DNA of 64,000 nt. Source: Paraburkholderia kururiensis. Lineage in GTDB: Bacteria > Pseudomonadota > Gammaproteobacteria > Burkholderiales > Burkholderiaceae. The DNA lies in the NCBI RefSeq assembly GCF_034424375.1, contig NZ_CP139965.1:3224001-3288000 (forward strand). Reading direction: 5' to 3'. Shown here piece after piece: positions 53,893 through 63,757 of the stretch; position 1 is the stretch's first letter, and each line of letters opens with the position of its first letter. A program made the translations under genes and the position numbers. The notes beneath the pieces were generated by a model. The model saw only the letters and a program-made list of their open reading frames with translations. It was not told the origin of the DNA and made no database searches.

Positions 53893-54969
53893 ATGAATAG
53901 CTCCGTCCCCGCCTCTCTCGTACAGAAAGCCGCAGGCGCACCGAAGGCCGAACTGCACATCCATATCGAAGGCTCGCTGGAACCCGAGCTGATCTTCCGC
54001 CTCGCGCAGCGCAACGGCGTGAAGCTCGCCTACGAATCCATCGAGGCACTGCGCGCGGCCTACGCGTTCACGGATCTGCAATCGTTCCTCGACATCTATT
54101 ACGCCGGCGCGAGCGTGCTGCTCACGGAGCAGGACTTCTACGACATGACCGCCGCCTACGTGGAACGCGCGCTGGCCGACAACGTTGTGCATACCGAAAT
54201 ATTCTTCGATCCGCAGACGCACACCGAACGCGGCGTGCCCATCGCCACGGTGGTGGCCGGCATCGACCGTGCGCTCGCGGATGCGGAAACGCGCGGCCTG
54301 TCGAGCAAGCTGATCCTCTGCTTTCTGCGCCACCTCCCGGAAGAAGACGCGCTCGCCACCTTCGAAGCGGCACTGCCGCTCTTCGATCAGTACCGTCACC
54401 GGCTGATCGGCGTGGGCCTCGATTCGTCGGAGCGCGGCCACCCGCCGTCGAAGTTCGAGCGCGTGTTCGCGAAGGCGCGCGCGAAGGGCCTCAAGCTCGT
54501 GGCGCATGCGGGCGAGGAAGGACCGCCTTCGTACGTGTACGAAGCGCTCGATCTGCTCAAGGTGGATCGCGTCGATCACGGCGTGCGCAGCATCGAAGAC
54601 CCGGCGCTCGTGGCACGCCTCGCGGACACGCGCGTCGCGCTCACGGTATGCCCGCTTTCCAACGTGAAGCTCTGCGTGTTCGACGACATGACGAAGCACA
54701 CGCTCAAAGATCTGCTCGATCGCGGCGTGGCCGTGACCGTGAACTCGGACGACCCGGCCTACTTCGGCGGCTACGTCAACGACAACTATGTGGCCACCAT
54801 CGAAGCGCTGAAGCTCGACGACGCCGACGTGTACACGATCGTGCGCAACGGCTTCGAGGCGTCGTTCGTCACGCCCGCTGAACGCGCGGCACTGATCGCG
54901 AAGCTCGACGCTTACTGGCACCGCGACCATGGCGAGCATGGCGGTGGTGTCGGCGTGAGCGCCTCATAA
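53893..54969 (+). CDS. add: Adenosine-deaminase-family adenine deaminase
   Basis: The product is 358 residues. Zn ligands and catalytic residues are visible as AELHIHIEGSLEPE (H22, H24), VAHAGEEGPP, DHGVRSIED and NSDDPAYFGG. The pattern LHIHIEGS with FFDPQTHTERG resembles the ADE-type branch (like Pseudomonas PA0148), whose members deaminate adenine rather than adenosine; this is family knowledge. The product hypoxanthine would feed xanthine dehydrogenase. The ATG at 53893 gives a typical N-terminus. It lies in a row with xdhC and guaD. Confidence 0.88.
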   Translation: MNSSVPASLVQKAAGAPKAELHIHIEGSLEPELIFRLAQRNGVKLAYESIEALRAAYAFTDLQSFLDIYYAGASVLLTEQDFYDMTAAYVERALADNVVHTEIFFDPQTHTERGVPIATVVAGIDRALADAETRGLSSKLILCFLRHLPEEDALATFEAALPLFDQYRHRLIGVGLDSSERGHPPSKFERVFAKARAKGLKLVAHAGEEGPPSYVYEALDLLKVDRVDHGVRSIEDPALVARLADTRVALTVCPLSNVKLCVFDDMTKHTLKDLLDRGVAVTVNSDDPAYFGGYVNDNYVATIEALKLDDADVYTIVRNGFEASFVTPAERAALIAKLDAYWHRDHGEHGGGVGVSAS

Positions 54970-55012
54970 CAACACAACAAGCACACCTCTCGATTCAGGA
55001 GACGTCGTACCC

Positions 55013-56368
55013 ATGACTCAATCGGCTTACCGCGCGCAACTGCTGACCTTCACCGGCGATCCCGCGCAATCGTCCAACGCGGCGGTGTTCGACGAAGACG
55101 GCCTCGTGATCGTCGAAGACGGCCGCGTCGTGGCGGCGGGCGCCTATGCCGCGCTCGCCTCGCGGCTCGTGCCGGGCGCACAGGTGCACGAGATGCGCGA
55201 CAAGCTGATCGTGCCCGGCTTCATCGACACGCACATCCACTATCCGCAGACGGACATGATCGCCTCGCCCGCGCCGGGGCTGCTGCCCTGGCTCGAGACG
55301 TACACGTTCCCCACGGAGCGGCGCTTCGCCGACGAAGCCGTTGCCCGCGAGACGGCGCGTTTTTTCATCGACGAACTGCTCGCCTGCGGCACCACCACGG
55401 CGCTCGTCTACTGCACGGTGCACAAGCAGTCGGCGGATGCGTTCTTCGCCGAAAGCGAGGCGCGCAATCTGCGCATGGTGGCCGGCAAGGTGTTGATGGA
55501 CCGCCACTGCCCCGAGTTCCTGCGCGACACCGCGCAATCGGGCTACGACGACAGCGCGGAGCTCATCGCACGCTGGCACGGCCGCGGACGGCAACTCTAT
55601 GCGCTCACGCCGCGCTTCGCGCCCACGTCCACCGAAGCGCAGCTCACCGCGTGCGGCGAACTCGCGAAGCGCCACCCCGACGTCTTCATCCAGAGCCACG
55701 TGGCCGAGAATCTCGACGAGGTGAAGTGGGTCGCGGAACTGTTCCCCGGGCATCGCAGCTACCTCGACGTCTACGATCACTACGGGCTGATGCGTCGGCG
55801 CGCCGTGTACGGCCACTGCATCCATCTCGACGATGAGGACCGTGCGCGCATGGCGCAGACCGGCGCCGTCGCGTCGCACTGCCCGACCTCGAATCTGTTC
55901 CTCGGCAGCGGCCTGTTCGATTTCGAGAAGGCCGGCGACGCGGGCATGCCCGTCGCGCTTGCCACCGACGTGGGCGGCGGCACATCGTTCTCCATGCTCC
56001 AGACCATGAACGCGGCGCACAAGGTGGCACGCCTCACGGGCCACCATCTCACGGCCACGCGCATGTTCTGGCTCGCGACGGCGGGCGCAGCCGCGGCGCT
56101 CGATCTGGCGGACAAGGTCGGCACGCTCGCCCCCGGCGCCGAGGCCGATTTCGTCGTGCTCGACCCGCAGGCGACGCCGCTGCTCGCGCGACGCATGGCG
56201 CGCGCCGAGACGCTCGAAGAACGGCTGTTCGCGTTCGCGCTGCTGGGCGACGACCGCGCCGTCTTCGCCACCTACGCGGCGGGTCGGTGCGTGCATCGGC
56301 GCGATGGCGTGCGTGGCGCGGGGATCGGTATCGGCGCGCGGCCGGCTGTGCTTCAGGCCGCGCACTGA
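55013..56368 (+). CDS. guaD: Guanine deaminase
   Basis: The product is 451 residues of the amidohydrolase superfamily. The metal ligands are in PGFIDTHIHYPQTD, the substrate segments in SHVAENLDEVKWV and YGHCIHLDDED, and the catalytic aspartate in ATDVGGGTSFSML. It makes xanthine from guanine, which XdhAB would oxidise. GGAG is seven to ten bases before the ATG. It follows add by 43 bases and belongs to the purine set. Confidence 0.96.
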   Translation: MTQSAYRAQLLTFTGDPAQSSNAAVFDEDGLVIVEDGRVVAAGAYAALASRLVPGAQVHEMRDKLIVPGFIDTHIHYPQTDMIASPAPGLLPWLETYTFPTERRFADEAVARETARFFIDELLACGTTTALVYCTVHKQSADAFFAESEARNLRMVAGKVLMDRHCPEFLRDTAQSGYDDSAELIARWHGRGRQLYALTPRFAPTSTEAQLTACGELAKRHPDVFIQSHVAENLDEVKWVAELFPGHRSYLDVYDHYGLMRRRAVYGHCIHLDDEDRARMAQTGAVASHCPTSNLFLGSGLFDFEKAGDAGMPVALATDVGGGTSFSMLQTMNAAHKVARLTGHHLTATRMFWLATAGAAAALDLADKVGTLAPGAEADFVVLDPQATPLLARRMARAETLEERLFAFALLGDDRAVFATYAAGRCVHRRDGVRGAGIGIGARPAVLQAAH

Positions 56369-56492
56369 CGCGCTGGCCTCGCTCCATTCCGCACAGGAAC
56401 GGGCGAACGCGACGAGGCCCGCATTAATGCGGCATGCCCCCGCAATTTCCGCGCCGCGCGCACGGTGATTCGGGTTTTGCCGCCACGATTGC

Positions 56493-56501
56493 TGCTATAC
56501 T
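56493..56501 (+). promoter_or_regulatory. Extended -10 promoter of the riboswitch transcript
   Basis: TGCTATACT is an extended -10 (TGnTATACT). The -35 is weak, which this kind of promoter tolerates. The transcript would start near 56508, at the first base of the riboswitch. Confidence 0.55.
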
Positions 56502-56507
56502 CCGCCC

Positions 56508-56630
56508 CTCATTGGGGAGTAGCCGCCCCGTTCCGTATCTGCATACGCGAGCGGGGGTGTCCGTCAACAGACTTGGCCCGCGCGGCCATGGCGGACACAG
56601 CCTCTGGCCTGGCGAGACCGATGACCCACC
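56508..56630 (+). ncRNA. yybP-ykoY manganese riboswitch
   Basis: The conserved core is present: ATTGGGGAGTAGCC (56511-56524) at the 5' end, a variable paired arm, and GACTTGGCCCGC then GGCGAGACCGATGACCC at the 3' side (56611-56627). This class binds Mn2+ and turns on manganese-efflux genes. It stands directly ahead of a GDT1-family gene, its expected target. About 75 bases separate it from the start codon and could hold the switching helix. Confidence 0.85.
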
Positions 56631-56702
56631 GCCGCCGTCACAGGGCCCGGCGAGCCGTGGGTCGTCGCTCGCACACATCTCGGCCCGGGGATCGATCAAA
56701 AC

Positions 56703-57275
56703 GTGGAACAAGCCTTTCTGATTTCGACCGGCGCGGTCGCTCTCGCCGAAATCGGCGACAAGACGCAACTGCTTTCGCTCGTGCTCGCGGCACGCTACCG
56801 CAAGCCCATGCCCATCATTCTCGGCGTGCTGGCCGCCACCCTCATCAACCATGCCGGCGCGGGCGCACTGGGCGCATGGCTCGGCACACTGCTGACGCCT
56901 TCGGTGATGCGCTGGGCGCTCGCGCTCTCGTTCGTCGTGATGGGCCTGTGGATTCTCGTACCCGACAAGCTCGACGAAAACGAGACTCACCTGACGCGCT
57001 CGCATCTGGGCGTGTTCGGCACCACGGTGCTCACCTTCTTTCTCGCCGAGATGGGCGACAAGACACAGATCGCGACGGTCGCCCTGGCGGCGCGTTTCCA
57101 CGATTTCTTCGGCGTGGTGGCCGGTACGACGTTCGGCATGATGCTCGCCAACGTGCCGGCCATTCTGCTCGGCGACCGCTTCGCTCACCGGCTGCCGACG
57201 AAGCTCGTGCACGGCATCGCCGCCGTGCTGTTCGTGGTGCTGGGTGTGCTGGCGCTGCTGGGCGTGGGAATTTGA
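56703..57275 (+). CDS. mneA: TMEM165/GDT1 (UPF0016) family manganese exporter
   Basis: The product is 190 residues from a GTG at 56703. Two repeats of the family motif are seen: AEIGDKTQLLSL (residues 14-25) and AEMGDKTQIATV (about 117-128), each in a transmembrane helix with about six helices in total. Bacterial members export Mn2+, and the riboswitch upstream fits this. Symbol by context: some Vibrio relatives are named mneA. Confidence 0.92.
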   Translation: MEQAFLISTGAVALAEIGDKTQLLSLVLAARYRKPMPIILGVLAATLINHAGAGALGAWLGTLLTPSVMRWALALSFVVMGLWILVPDKLDENETHLTRSHLGVFGTTVLTFFLAEMGDKTQIATVALAARFHDFFGVVAGTTFGMMLANVPAILLGDRFAHRLPTKLVHGIAAVLFVVLGVLALLGVGI

Positions 57276-57419
57276 CGGGAGAACTGCGTGGCCCGCGCCT
57301 CGGCATGGGCACGCGGACCGGGAACGGCGGGCACCGGCTGGATGGCCGTGCCCGCCTCGTTGTAACGAAGGTGAAGGCGGGGAGCTGCTGCGGTTTTGAA
57401 CGGGCCTCTTGCGCGTTGC

Positions 57420-58121
57420 TTACTGCGGACTCTTCGCCGCCGCAGGCGCGGACGCTCCGGCAGGTGCCGCAGGCGCGACCGGCACCTCGTTCGATGCCAC
57501 GCCGCCATGCCGGTCCACCGGCAGCTTCACGGTACGCACCGCACCGTTGGACAACGGAAAGTCGGCAAGCGCGCTGCGCACCAGATACGGCATCGCGCGA
57601 ACCAGCGACGGCTCGTCGCCCGCGTTGCGCGCCGTCACGTTATAGACCTCCTTGCCCGTCGCACGCTCGGTAATGCGGATACCGAGCGAATGCGTGAACA
57701 CCGCGTAGGTCTGGTTCACATAGGTCGGCGGGAACGGACCCAGCGGCCCCCACGGACCGTACGGACGCCAGAACGGTCCCGGCCACGGGTTGTAGTCGTA
57801 GTAGACCGGCTGGGCGACCGTCATCTGATCCGTGCGGCTCCCGTAGGTCAGGGCCACGAGATAGCGCGCACGGTCCACGGGCGTCTGGCGAAATGCGTAG
57901 GTCGCCAGTTCGTTCGCCACCAGTCCTTCGTAAGTGCTCTGTTCGATGCTGTTTTGCTGCTGTGCGGTGCGCGAGAACGCGTAGGTGCGCGTGGCGTCGC
58001 TGCCGCTCCAGTCGGAGAACGCCGTGACCTGCGTCGTCACGTAGGTGGTGCATCCCGATAGCGTCACGGCCAGCGCGGCCAGCATCAGCAGCGCGCGGCG
58101 CGTCCATTGGTCGAACTTCAT
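57420..58121 (-). CDS. DUF4136 family lipoprotein
   Basis: The product is 233 residues from the ATG at 58121, with AAGGA five bases before it. The signal peptide ends in the lipobox VTLSGC, giving a lipidated cysteine at about residue 23. The DUF4136-type region follows (AFSDWSGSDATRTYAFSRTA), then an aromatic Pro/Trp-rich loop YNPWPGPFWRPYGPWGP and an Ala/Pro tail. It is an envelope lipoprotein without a known job. It is divergent from pepN. Confidence 0.85.
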   Translation of the reverse strand: MKFDQWTRRALLMLAALAVTLSGCTTYVTTQVTAFSDWSGSDATRTYAFSRTAQQQNSIEQSTYEGLVANELATYAFRQTPVDRARYLVALTYGSRTDQMTVAQPVYYDYNPWPGPFWRPYGPWGPLGPFPPTYVNQTYAVFTHSLGIRITERATGKEVYNVTARNAGDEPSLVRAMPYLVRSALADFPLSNGAVRTVKLPVDRHGGVASNEVPVAPAAPAGASAPAAAKSPQ

Positions 58122-58337
58122 GGTCATCCTTATTGGTACAGGCCCAGCAGAGGCGGCGGCCCGATGATACGCTGACCGGCCCCGCCCGCCAAAAGTTCGC
58201 CGTGCACGCCTTGCGCAAGGCTTTGTACAATGGCCCGACATGCCCGCTATCCGGGCGGGACGGCCCGAGGCGCAACGCTCGCGGCCAACCGCCCTCCACG
58301 GCCCGGATGCGGCTTCCCCCTTCCTACCTCATACGCC

Positions 58338-61055
58338 ATGTCCGATACCGCCACGCCCGCCGTCATCCGCCGCGCCGACTACGCGCCTCCCGCCTTTCTG
58401 ATCGACACCGTCGCGCTCGAATTCGATCTGGTCGCCGAACGCACCACCGTCAAAAGCACGCTGCGCGTGCGCCGCAATCCCGACGCCGCGAACGCGTCCG
58501 GCCGCGCGCCGCATCTCGAGCTGATGGGCGAAGCGCTCGAATTCGTGAGTGCCGCGCTCGACGGCGAGCCGTACGCCGCCGTGCGCGTGCACGAGCGCGG
58601 GCTCACGGTCGAGAACGTGCCCGATGCGTTCGAACTCACGCTCGTCGGCATCTGCAATCCCGCGGCGAACACCACGCTCTCCGGCCTGTACGTTTCCAGC
58701 GGCAACTTCTTCACGCAGTGCGAGGCGGAAGGCTTTCGCCGCATCACGTGGTTCCTCGACCGCCCCGACGTGATGTCCACCTACACGGTCACGCTGCGCG
58801 CCGACAAGGCGGCCTATCCGGTGCTGCTCTCGAACGGCAACCTCGTGGAAGAAGGCGACCTGCCCGACGGCCGCCACTTCGCGCGCTGGGAAGACCCGTT
58901 CCGCAAGCCGAGCTACCTGTTCGCGCTGGTGGCGGGCAAGCTCGTGGCGCTCGAGGAACGCATCCGCACGGGCTCCGGCAAGGAAAAGCTGCTGCAGGTG
59001 TGGGTGGAGCCGCACGACCTGCCGAAGACGCGCCATGCGATGGATTCGCTGATCCACGCCATCCGCTGGGACGAAGAGCGCTTCGGGCTCGAACTGGATC
59101 TGGACCGCTTCATGATCGTCGCCGTGAGCGACTTCAACATGGGCGCGATGGAGAACAAGGGGCTCAACATCTTCAACACGAAGTACGTGCTGGCGAACCC
59201 CGAGACCGCGACGGACACCGACTTCGCCAACATCGAAGCCGTGGTGGGCCATGAGTACTTCCATAACTGGACCGGCAACCGCGTGACCTGCCGCGACTGG
59301 TTCCAGCTGAGCCTGAAGGAAGGGCTCACGGTGTTTCGCGACCAGGAGTTTTCCGCGGACATGGAAGCCGGCAATGCCGCCAACAGCGCGGGCGGCGCCG
59401 CGGCGCGCGCGACGAAGCGCATCGAAGACGTACGCGTGCTGCGGCAGATGCAGTTCGCCGAAGACGCGGGCCCGATGGCGCATCCCGTGCGCCCCGAAAG
59501 CTATGTCGAGATCAACAACTTCTACACGATGACCGTCTACGAAAAGGGCGCGGAAGTCGTGCGGATGTACCAGACGCTCTTCGGCCGCGACGGTTTTCGC
59601 AAGGGCATGGACCTGTACTTCAAGCGGCACGACGGCCAGGCCGTGACCTGCGACGACTTCCGCCACGCGATGGCGGACGCCAATGGACGCGACCTCGCGC
59701 AGTACGAGCGTTGGTACAGCCAGGCCGGCACGCCGCGCGTCACGGTGCAAACGCGTTACGACGAAGCCGCACGCCGCTATGTCGTGACGCTCGCGCAAGG
59801 CTACGGCGAGGCGTCGTCCGCCGCCCGCGAAACGCAGAAAGGGCCGCTCCTGATTCCGTTCGCCATCGGCCTGATCGGACCGGACGGCCGCGACCTGCCG
59901 CTGCGCCTCGAAGGCGAAACCGAAGCGCGCGGCACGACGCGCGTGCTCGAACTGACCGACACCGCGCAGACCTACACGTTCGAGGACGTCGCCGCCAAGC
60001 CGTTGCCTTCGCTGTTGCGCAACTTCTCGGCGCCGGTGATCGTCGAGTACGACTACAGCAACGACGAACTCGCGTTCCTGCTGGCACACGACAGCGACCC
60101 GTTCAATCGCTGGGAAGCCGGCCAGCGCCTCGCCACGCGCGAGTTGCTGGCGCTCGCCGCACGCGCTGCCAGCGACGCGCCGCTGGCCCTCGACGACGCC
60201 GTGGTGGCCGCGTTCGGCCGCGTGCTCAACGACGAGACGCTCTCGCCCGCGTTCCGCGAACTCGCGCTGATGCTGCCGTCCGAGGCGTATCTGGCCGAGC
60301 AGATGGCCGAGTCGAATCCGGCTGCGGTGCACACGGCACGTCAATTCGTCCGCCGGCGTCTTGCGCAGGCACTGAAGGCGGACTGGCTCGCCGTCTACCA
60401 ACGTCACCGCACGCCGGGCGCCTACCAGGCCACGCCGGAAGCCGCCGGACATCGCGCGTTGAAGAATCTCGCGCTCTCGTATCTGGCGGAACTCGAAGAC
60501 CCGGCCGAGGCGGTGCGCCTCGCGACTGCGCAATACGACGCGGCCAACAACATGACGGACCGTGCCGCCGCGCTCGCCACGCTGCTCAATGCCGCGGCGA
60601 CGGCGGGCAGCACCTGGGCCGATGAGCCGCTCGACGACTTCTACCGCCGCTTCGAAAACGAGCCGCTCGTCATCGACAAGTGGTTCGCCCTGCAAGCCAC
60701 GCAACGCGGCACGAAGGCGCGGCCCGTGATCGAAACCGTGCGCAGGCTGATGGCGCATCCCGCGTTCAACCTCAAGAACCCGAACCGCGCGCGCTCGCTC
60801 ATCTTCAGCTTCTGCTCGGGCAACCCGGCGCAGTTCCACGCGCCCGACGGCTCCGGCTACGCGTTCTGGGCCGAACAGGTGATTGCGCTCGACGCGCTCA
60901 ACCCGCAGGTCGCGGCACGCCTCGCGCGCGCGCTCGAGTTGTGGCGCCGCTTCACGCCGGCCCTGCGCGAGAAGATGCGCGAGGCGCTCGAGAACGTGGC
61001 GGCGCAGGCGAAGTCGCGCGACGTGCGCGAGATCGTGGAGAAGGCGCTCGCGTGA
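58338..61055 (+). CDS. pepN: Aminopeptidase N
   Basis: The product is 905 residues from the ATG at 58338 (MSDTATPAVIRRADY). It is an M1 zinc metalloprotease: exopeptidase motif GAMEN (269-273), zinc site HEYFH (305-309) with E328 as third ligand, and the stabilising Y in FYTMTVYEKGAEV. It removes N-terminal residues of cytosolic peptides. Upstream in-frame codons to 58230 lack similarity. Confidence 0.96.
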   Translation: MSDTATPAVIRRADYAPPAFLIDTVALEFDLVAERTTVKSTLRVRRNPDAANASGRAPHLELMGEALEFVSAALDGEPYAAVRVHERGLTVENVPDAFELTLVGICNPAANTTLSGLYVSSGNFFTQCEAEGFRRITWFLDRPDVMSTYTVTLRADKAAYPVLLSNGNLVEEGDLPDGRHFARWEDPFRKPSYLFALVAGKLVALEERIRTGSGKEKLLQVWVEPHDLPKTRHAMDSLIHAIRWDEERFGLELDLDRFMIVAVSDFNMGAMENKGLNIFNTKYVLANPETATDTDFANIEAVVGHEYFHNWTGNRVTCRDWFQLSLKEGLTVFRDQEFSADMEAGNAANSAGGAAARATKRIEDVRVLRQMQFAEDAGPMAHPVRPESYVEINNFYTMTVYEKGAEVVRMYQTLFGRDGFRKGMDLYFKRHDGQAVTCDDFRHAMADANGRDLAQYERWYSQAGTPRVTVQTRYDEAARRYVVTLAQGYGEASSAARETQKGPLLIPFAIGLIGPDGRDLPLRLEGETEARGTTRVLELTDTAQTYTFEDVAAKPLPSLLRNFSAPVIVEYDYSNDELAFLLAHDSDPFNRWEAGQRLATRELLALAARAASDAPLALDDAVVAAFGRVLNDETLSPAFRELALMLPSEAYLAEQMAESNPAAVHTARQFVRRRLAQALKADWLAVYQRHRTPGAYQATPEAAGHRALKNLALSYLAELEDPAEAVRLATAQYDAANNMTDRAAALATLLNAAATAGSTWADEPLDDFYRRFENEPLVIDKWFALQATQRGTKARPVIETVRRLMAHPAFNLKNPNRARSLIFSFCSGNPAQFHAPDGSGYAFWAEQVIALDALNPQVAARLARALELWRRFTPALREKMREALENVAAQAKSRDVREIVEKALA

Positions 61056-61237
61056 GGTTTTGCGCGTCTCGGCGCTGAGGGCGCTGAGGCGTGGACCGCA
61101 GCGGCATGCGTGTGTTGAGTGCACGCGTAGTCGCTGCGGGCCGCAAGCCTGGCGTCGGTTTCGGCTTGGTCGTGATGTCGGTCTCGACGCCGGCTGTGAT
61201 GCGACGAAGGCCTGAGGCTGAGGCCGCCGCAGCAGCA

Positions 61238-63634
61238 TCATGCGATGGCGGCCTTGCCCTGCTTTGCGTGGCAACCGCCCTTGTCCGTCATGGACGGTCG
61301 CGCTATCTTCCTTGCCTCGCCCAGCGCTTTCCGCACGCGCTTCGCCGCCTCCACCATCGCCCGCAGCGCCGGGTCCACCTGATCCCAGTCGCGCGTCTTC
61401 AGGCCGCAGTCGGGATTCACCCACAGCCGCTCCGCCGGAATGCGCCGCAGCGCGCGCTCGATCAGACCGGCCATCTCGTTCGTGTCCGGCACGCGCGGCG
61501 AGTGGATGTCGTAGACGCTTGGGCCGATCTCGTTCGGGTAATTGAAGGTTTCGAAGGCGTCGAGCAGTTCCATGTTCGAGCGCGTGGTCTCGATCGAGAT
61601 GACGTCCGCGTCGAGCGCCGCGATCGCGGGCAGGATGTCGCCGAACTCCGAATAGCACATGTGCGTATGGATCTGCGTGTCGTCGGCCACGCCCGACGAC
61701 GCCACCTTGAATGCACGCACCGCCCACGCCAGATAGTCCGCGTGCTCGCGCGCCTTGAGAGGCAAGCCTTCGCGCAGCGCGGGCTCGTCGATCTGGATCA
61801 TGCCGATGCCCGCACCCTCCAGCGCCTGCGTTTCGAGCCGCAACGCGAGCGCGATCTGTAGCGCCGTCTGGGCGCGCGGCTGGTCATCGCGCACGAACGA
61901 CCACTGCAGCATCGTCACCGGACCGGTCAGCATGCCTTTCACGGGCTTATCGGTGAGCGACTGCGCGAAAGCGGCCCAGCCTACGGTCATCGGTTCCGGC
62001 GCGTAGACGTCGCCATAGATGAGCGGCGGCTTCACGCAGCGCGAGCCGTAGCTCTGCACCCAGCCGTGGTCCGTGATCGCAAAGCCCCACAGCAGTTCGC
62101 CGAAGTACTCGACCATGTCGTTACGCTCAGCTTCGCCGTGCACGAGCACATCCAGCCCGTAGCCGATCTGCTTGCCGACGGCGAAGCGGATGTGCTCGCG
62201 CATCGCTTCGAGATAGTCGAGATGACCGAGCCGGCCCTCGCGGTATGCGGCACGCGCGGCGCGGATAGCCGGCGTCTGTGGAAACGAACCGATCGTCGTG
62301 GTGGGCAGCAACGGCAGTCCGAAGCGGGCGCGCTGCGCCGCCGCGCGCTGGGCGTAGGGCGACGTGCGGTGCGCGTCGTTGTCCGTCAATGCCTCGGCGC
62401 GGCGCTTCACGAGCGGGTTGTGAATGCGCGTCGACGTGCGTCGCGCCTGTGCTGCGGCGCGCGAGGCTTCGAATTCGGCGGCCACGGTAGCCGGGCCGCG
62501 TTGTAGCGCGGTCGCGAGCACCGCCACTTCCCGCGCTTTTTGCGTGGCGAACGCGAGCCAGTCACGCAGTTCGGGGTCGAGCTTCGTCTCGCTGGCGAGG
62601 TCTACCGGCACATGAAGCAGCGAGCAACTCGTGCCGACCCAAAGCGCTTCGCCCCGTGCTTCGTGCACGGCCGCGAGTCGCGCGAACGACGCGTCCAGAT
62701 CGTTGCGCCAGACGTTGCGTCCATCCACGATGCCGCACGATAGCACCTTGCCGGCCGGCCAGGCGCGAACGAATGCGTCGAGCTGCGCCGGCGCGCGAAC
62801 GAGGTCGATGTGCAGACCATCGACGGGCAACGACGTCAGCAGCCCGGCATGTTCGCTCACGTCGCCGAAGCAGGTGGCAAGCAGAAGCCTGGGCGTTTGC
62901 CCGCGGCCTTCAGTGCCTTCGGCGCCTCCCGTGCTTTCCAGCGCCAATGTCGCGTACGCCTCGCGGGCCGCGGCAAGCCACGCCGGCGGCAGATCGAGCG
63001 CGAACAGCGGCTCGTCCATCTGCACCCACTCGACGCCTTGTTCCGCAAGCCGCTCAAGTACGCGCCGGTAGGCGGCCAGCAGGCTGGGCAGCAATGCCAG
63101 ACGGTCCGCGAGCCCGTCGCGCGCCTTGCCGAGCCACAACAGCGTGAGCGGGCCGACCAGCGCCACCTTCACACGATGCCCGGCTGCCTGCGCCTCGGCC
63201 ACTTCGTCGAAGAGCCAGTTCACACCGTCGCCGAAGGTCGTGGCGGGCGAATATTCGGGCACGAGGTAGTGGTAATTGGTATCGAACCACTTGGTCATCT
63301 CCATGGCCGGCTGGTCGGCGTTGCCGCGGGCGAGCGCAAAGTACTGCGCAAGCGTGAGCTCGTGCGCTGCGAAGCCGAAGCGCTGCGGAGGCCCGCCAAC
63401 CAGGGCGAGCGTGCTCAAGACGTGGTCGTAGAAGGCGAAGTCGCCGACCGTGACGTAATCGAGGCCGGCGTCGCGCTGCGCGCGCCAGTTCGCGAGACGC
63501 AGCGCGCGGCCCGTCTCGATAAGGTCGTGTTCGGCTGCAGGCGTCATGCCGGCGCGCCAGTAGGCCTCGAGCGCGAATTTCAATTCACGGTGCGCGCCGA
63601 TGCGCGGAAAACCCAGGACGTGTGCGGTACTCAT
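61238..63634 (-). CDS. metE: Cobalamin-independent methionine synthase
   Basis: The product is 798 residues, slightly longer than E. coli MetE (753). It starts MSTAHVLGFPRIGAHRELKFALEAYW. The zinc site is seen in HMCYSEF and NPDCGLKTRDW near the C-terminus, and GSFPQT begins the second barrel. It transfers the methyl of 5-methyltetrahydrofolate to homocysteine. The last 30 or so residues (KARKIARPSMTDKGGCHAKQ type) go beyond the usual end. It is divergent from metR. Confidence 0.97.
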   Translation of the reverse strand: MSTAHVLGFPRIGAHRELKFALEAYWRAGMTPAAEHDLIETGRALRLANWRAQRDAGLDYVTVGDFAFYDHVLSTLALVGGPPQRFGFAAHELTLAQYFALARGNADQPAMEMTKWFDTNYHYLVPEYSPATTFGDGVNWLFDEVAEAQAAGHRVKVALVGPLTLLWLGKARDGLADRLALLPSLLAAYRRVLERLAEQGVEWVQMDEPLFALDLPPAWLAAAREAYATLALESTGGAEGTEGRGQTPRLLLATCFGDVSEHAGLLTSLPVDGLHIDLVRAPAQLDAFVRAWPAGKVLSCGIVDGRNVWRNDLDASFARLAAVHEARGEALWVGTSCSLLHVPVDLASETKLDPELRDWLAFATQKAREVAVLATALQRGPATVAAEFEASRAAAQARRTSTRIHNPLVKRRAEALTDNDAHRTSPYAQRAAAQRARFGLPLLPTTTIGSFPQTPAIRAARAAYREGRLGHLDYLEAMREHIRFAVGKQIGYGLDVLVHGEAERNDMVEYFGELLWGFAITDHGWVQSYGSRCVKPPLIYGDVYAPEPMTVGWAAFAQSLTDKPVKGMLTGPVTMLQWSFVRDDQPRAQTALQIALALRLETQALEGAGIGMIQIDEPALREGLPLKAREHADYLAWAVRAFKVASSGVADDTQIHTHMCYSEFGDILPAIAALDADVISIETTRSNMELLDAFETFNYPNEIGPSVYDIHSPRVPDTNEMAGLIERALRRIPAERLWVNPDCGLKTRDWDQVDPALRAMVEAAKRVRKALGEARKIARPSMTDKGGCHAKQGKAAIA

Positions 63635-63664
63635 CTGCTCCTCCAGGAAGGAAGGGCAGTATCG

Positions 63665-63690
63665 AGTTCATCGAATCATTATTCAAACGA
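63665..63690. promoter_or_regulatory. Candidate MetR operator between metE and metR
   Basis: The stretch has the dyad GAATCATTATTC, which resembles the TGAA-N5-TTCA type of MetR sites in a degenerate form. It lies in the 123-base divergent gap about 40 bases before metE. It is not a perfect match. Confidence 0.3.
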
Positions 63691-63757
63691 AAGTTTTTTC
63701 GGTTTATCATTAATTTTTTTCAACTTGCGCGCGGCGAGGCTGCCGTGGCCTCCGTTC

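Noticed and set aside
58329..61727. 1132-residue reverse-strand open frame opposite pepN and metE
   Set aside because: It is antisense to pepN, which has complete catalytic motifs, and continues over the end of metE. Its composition (Arg/His/Val-rich) is that of a GC-rich shadow frame.
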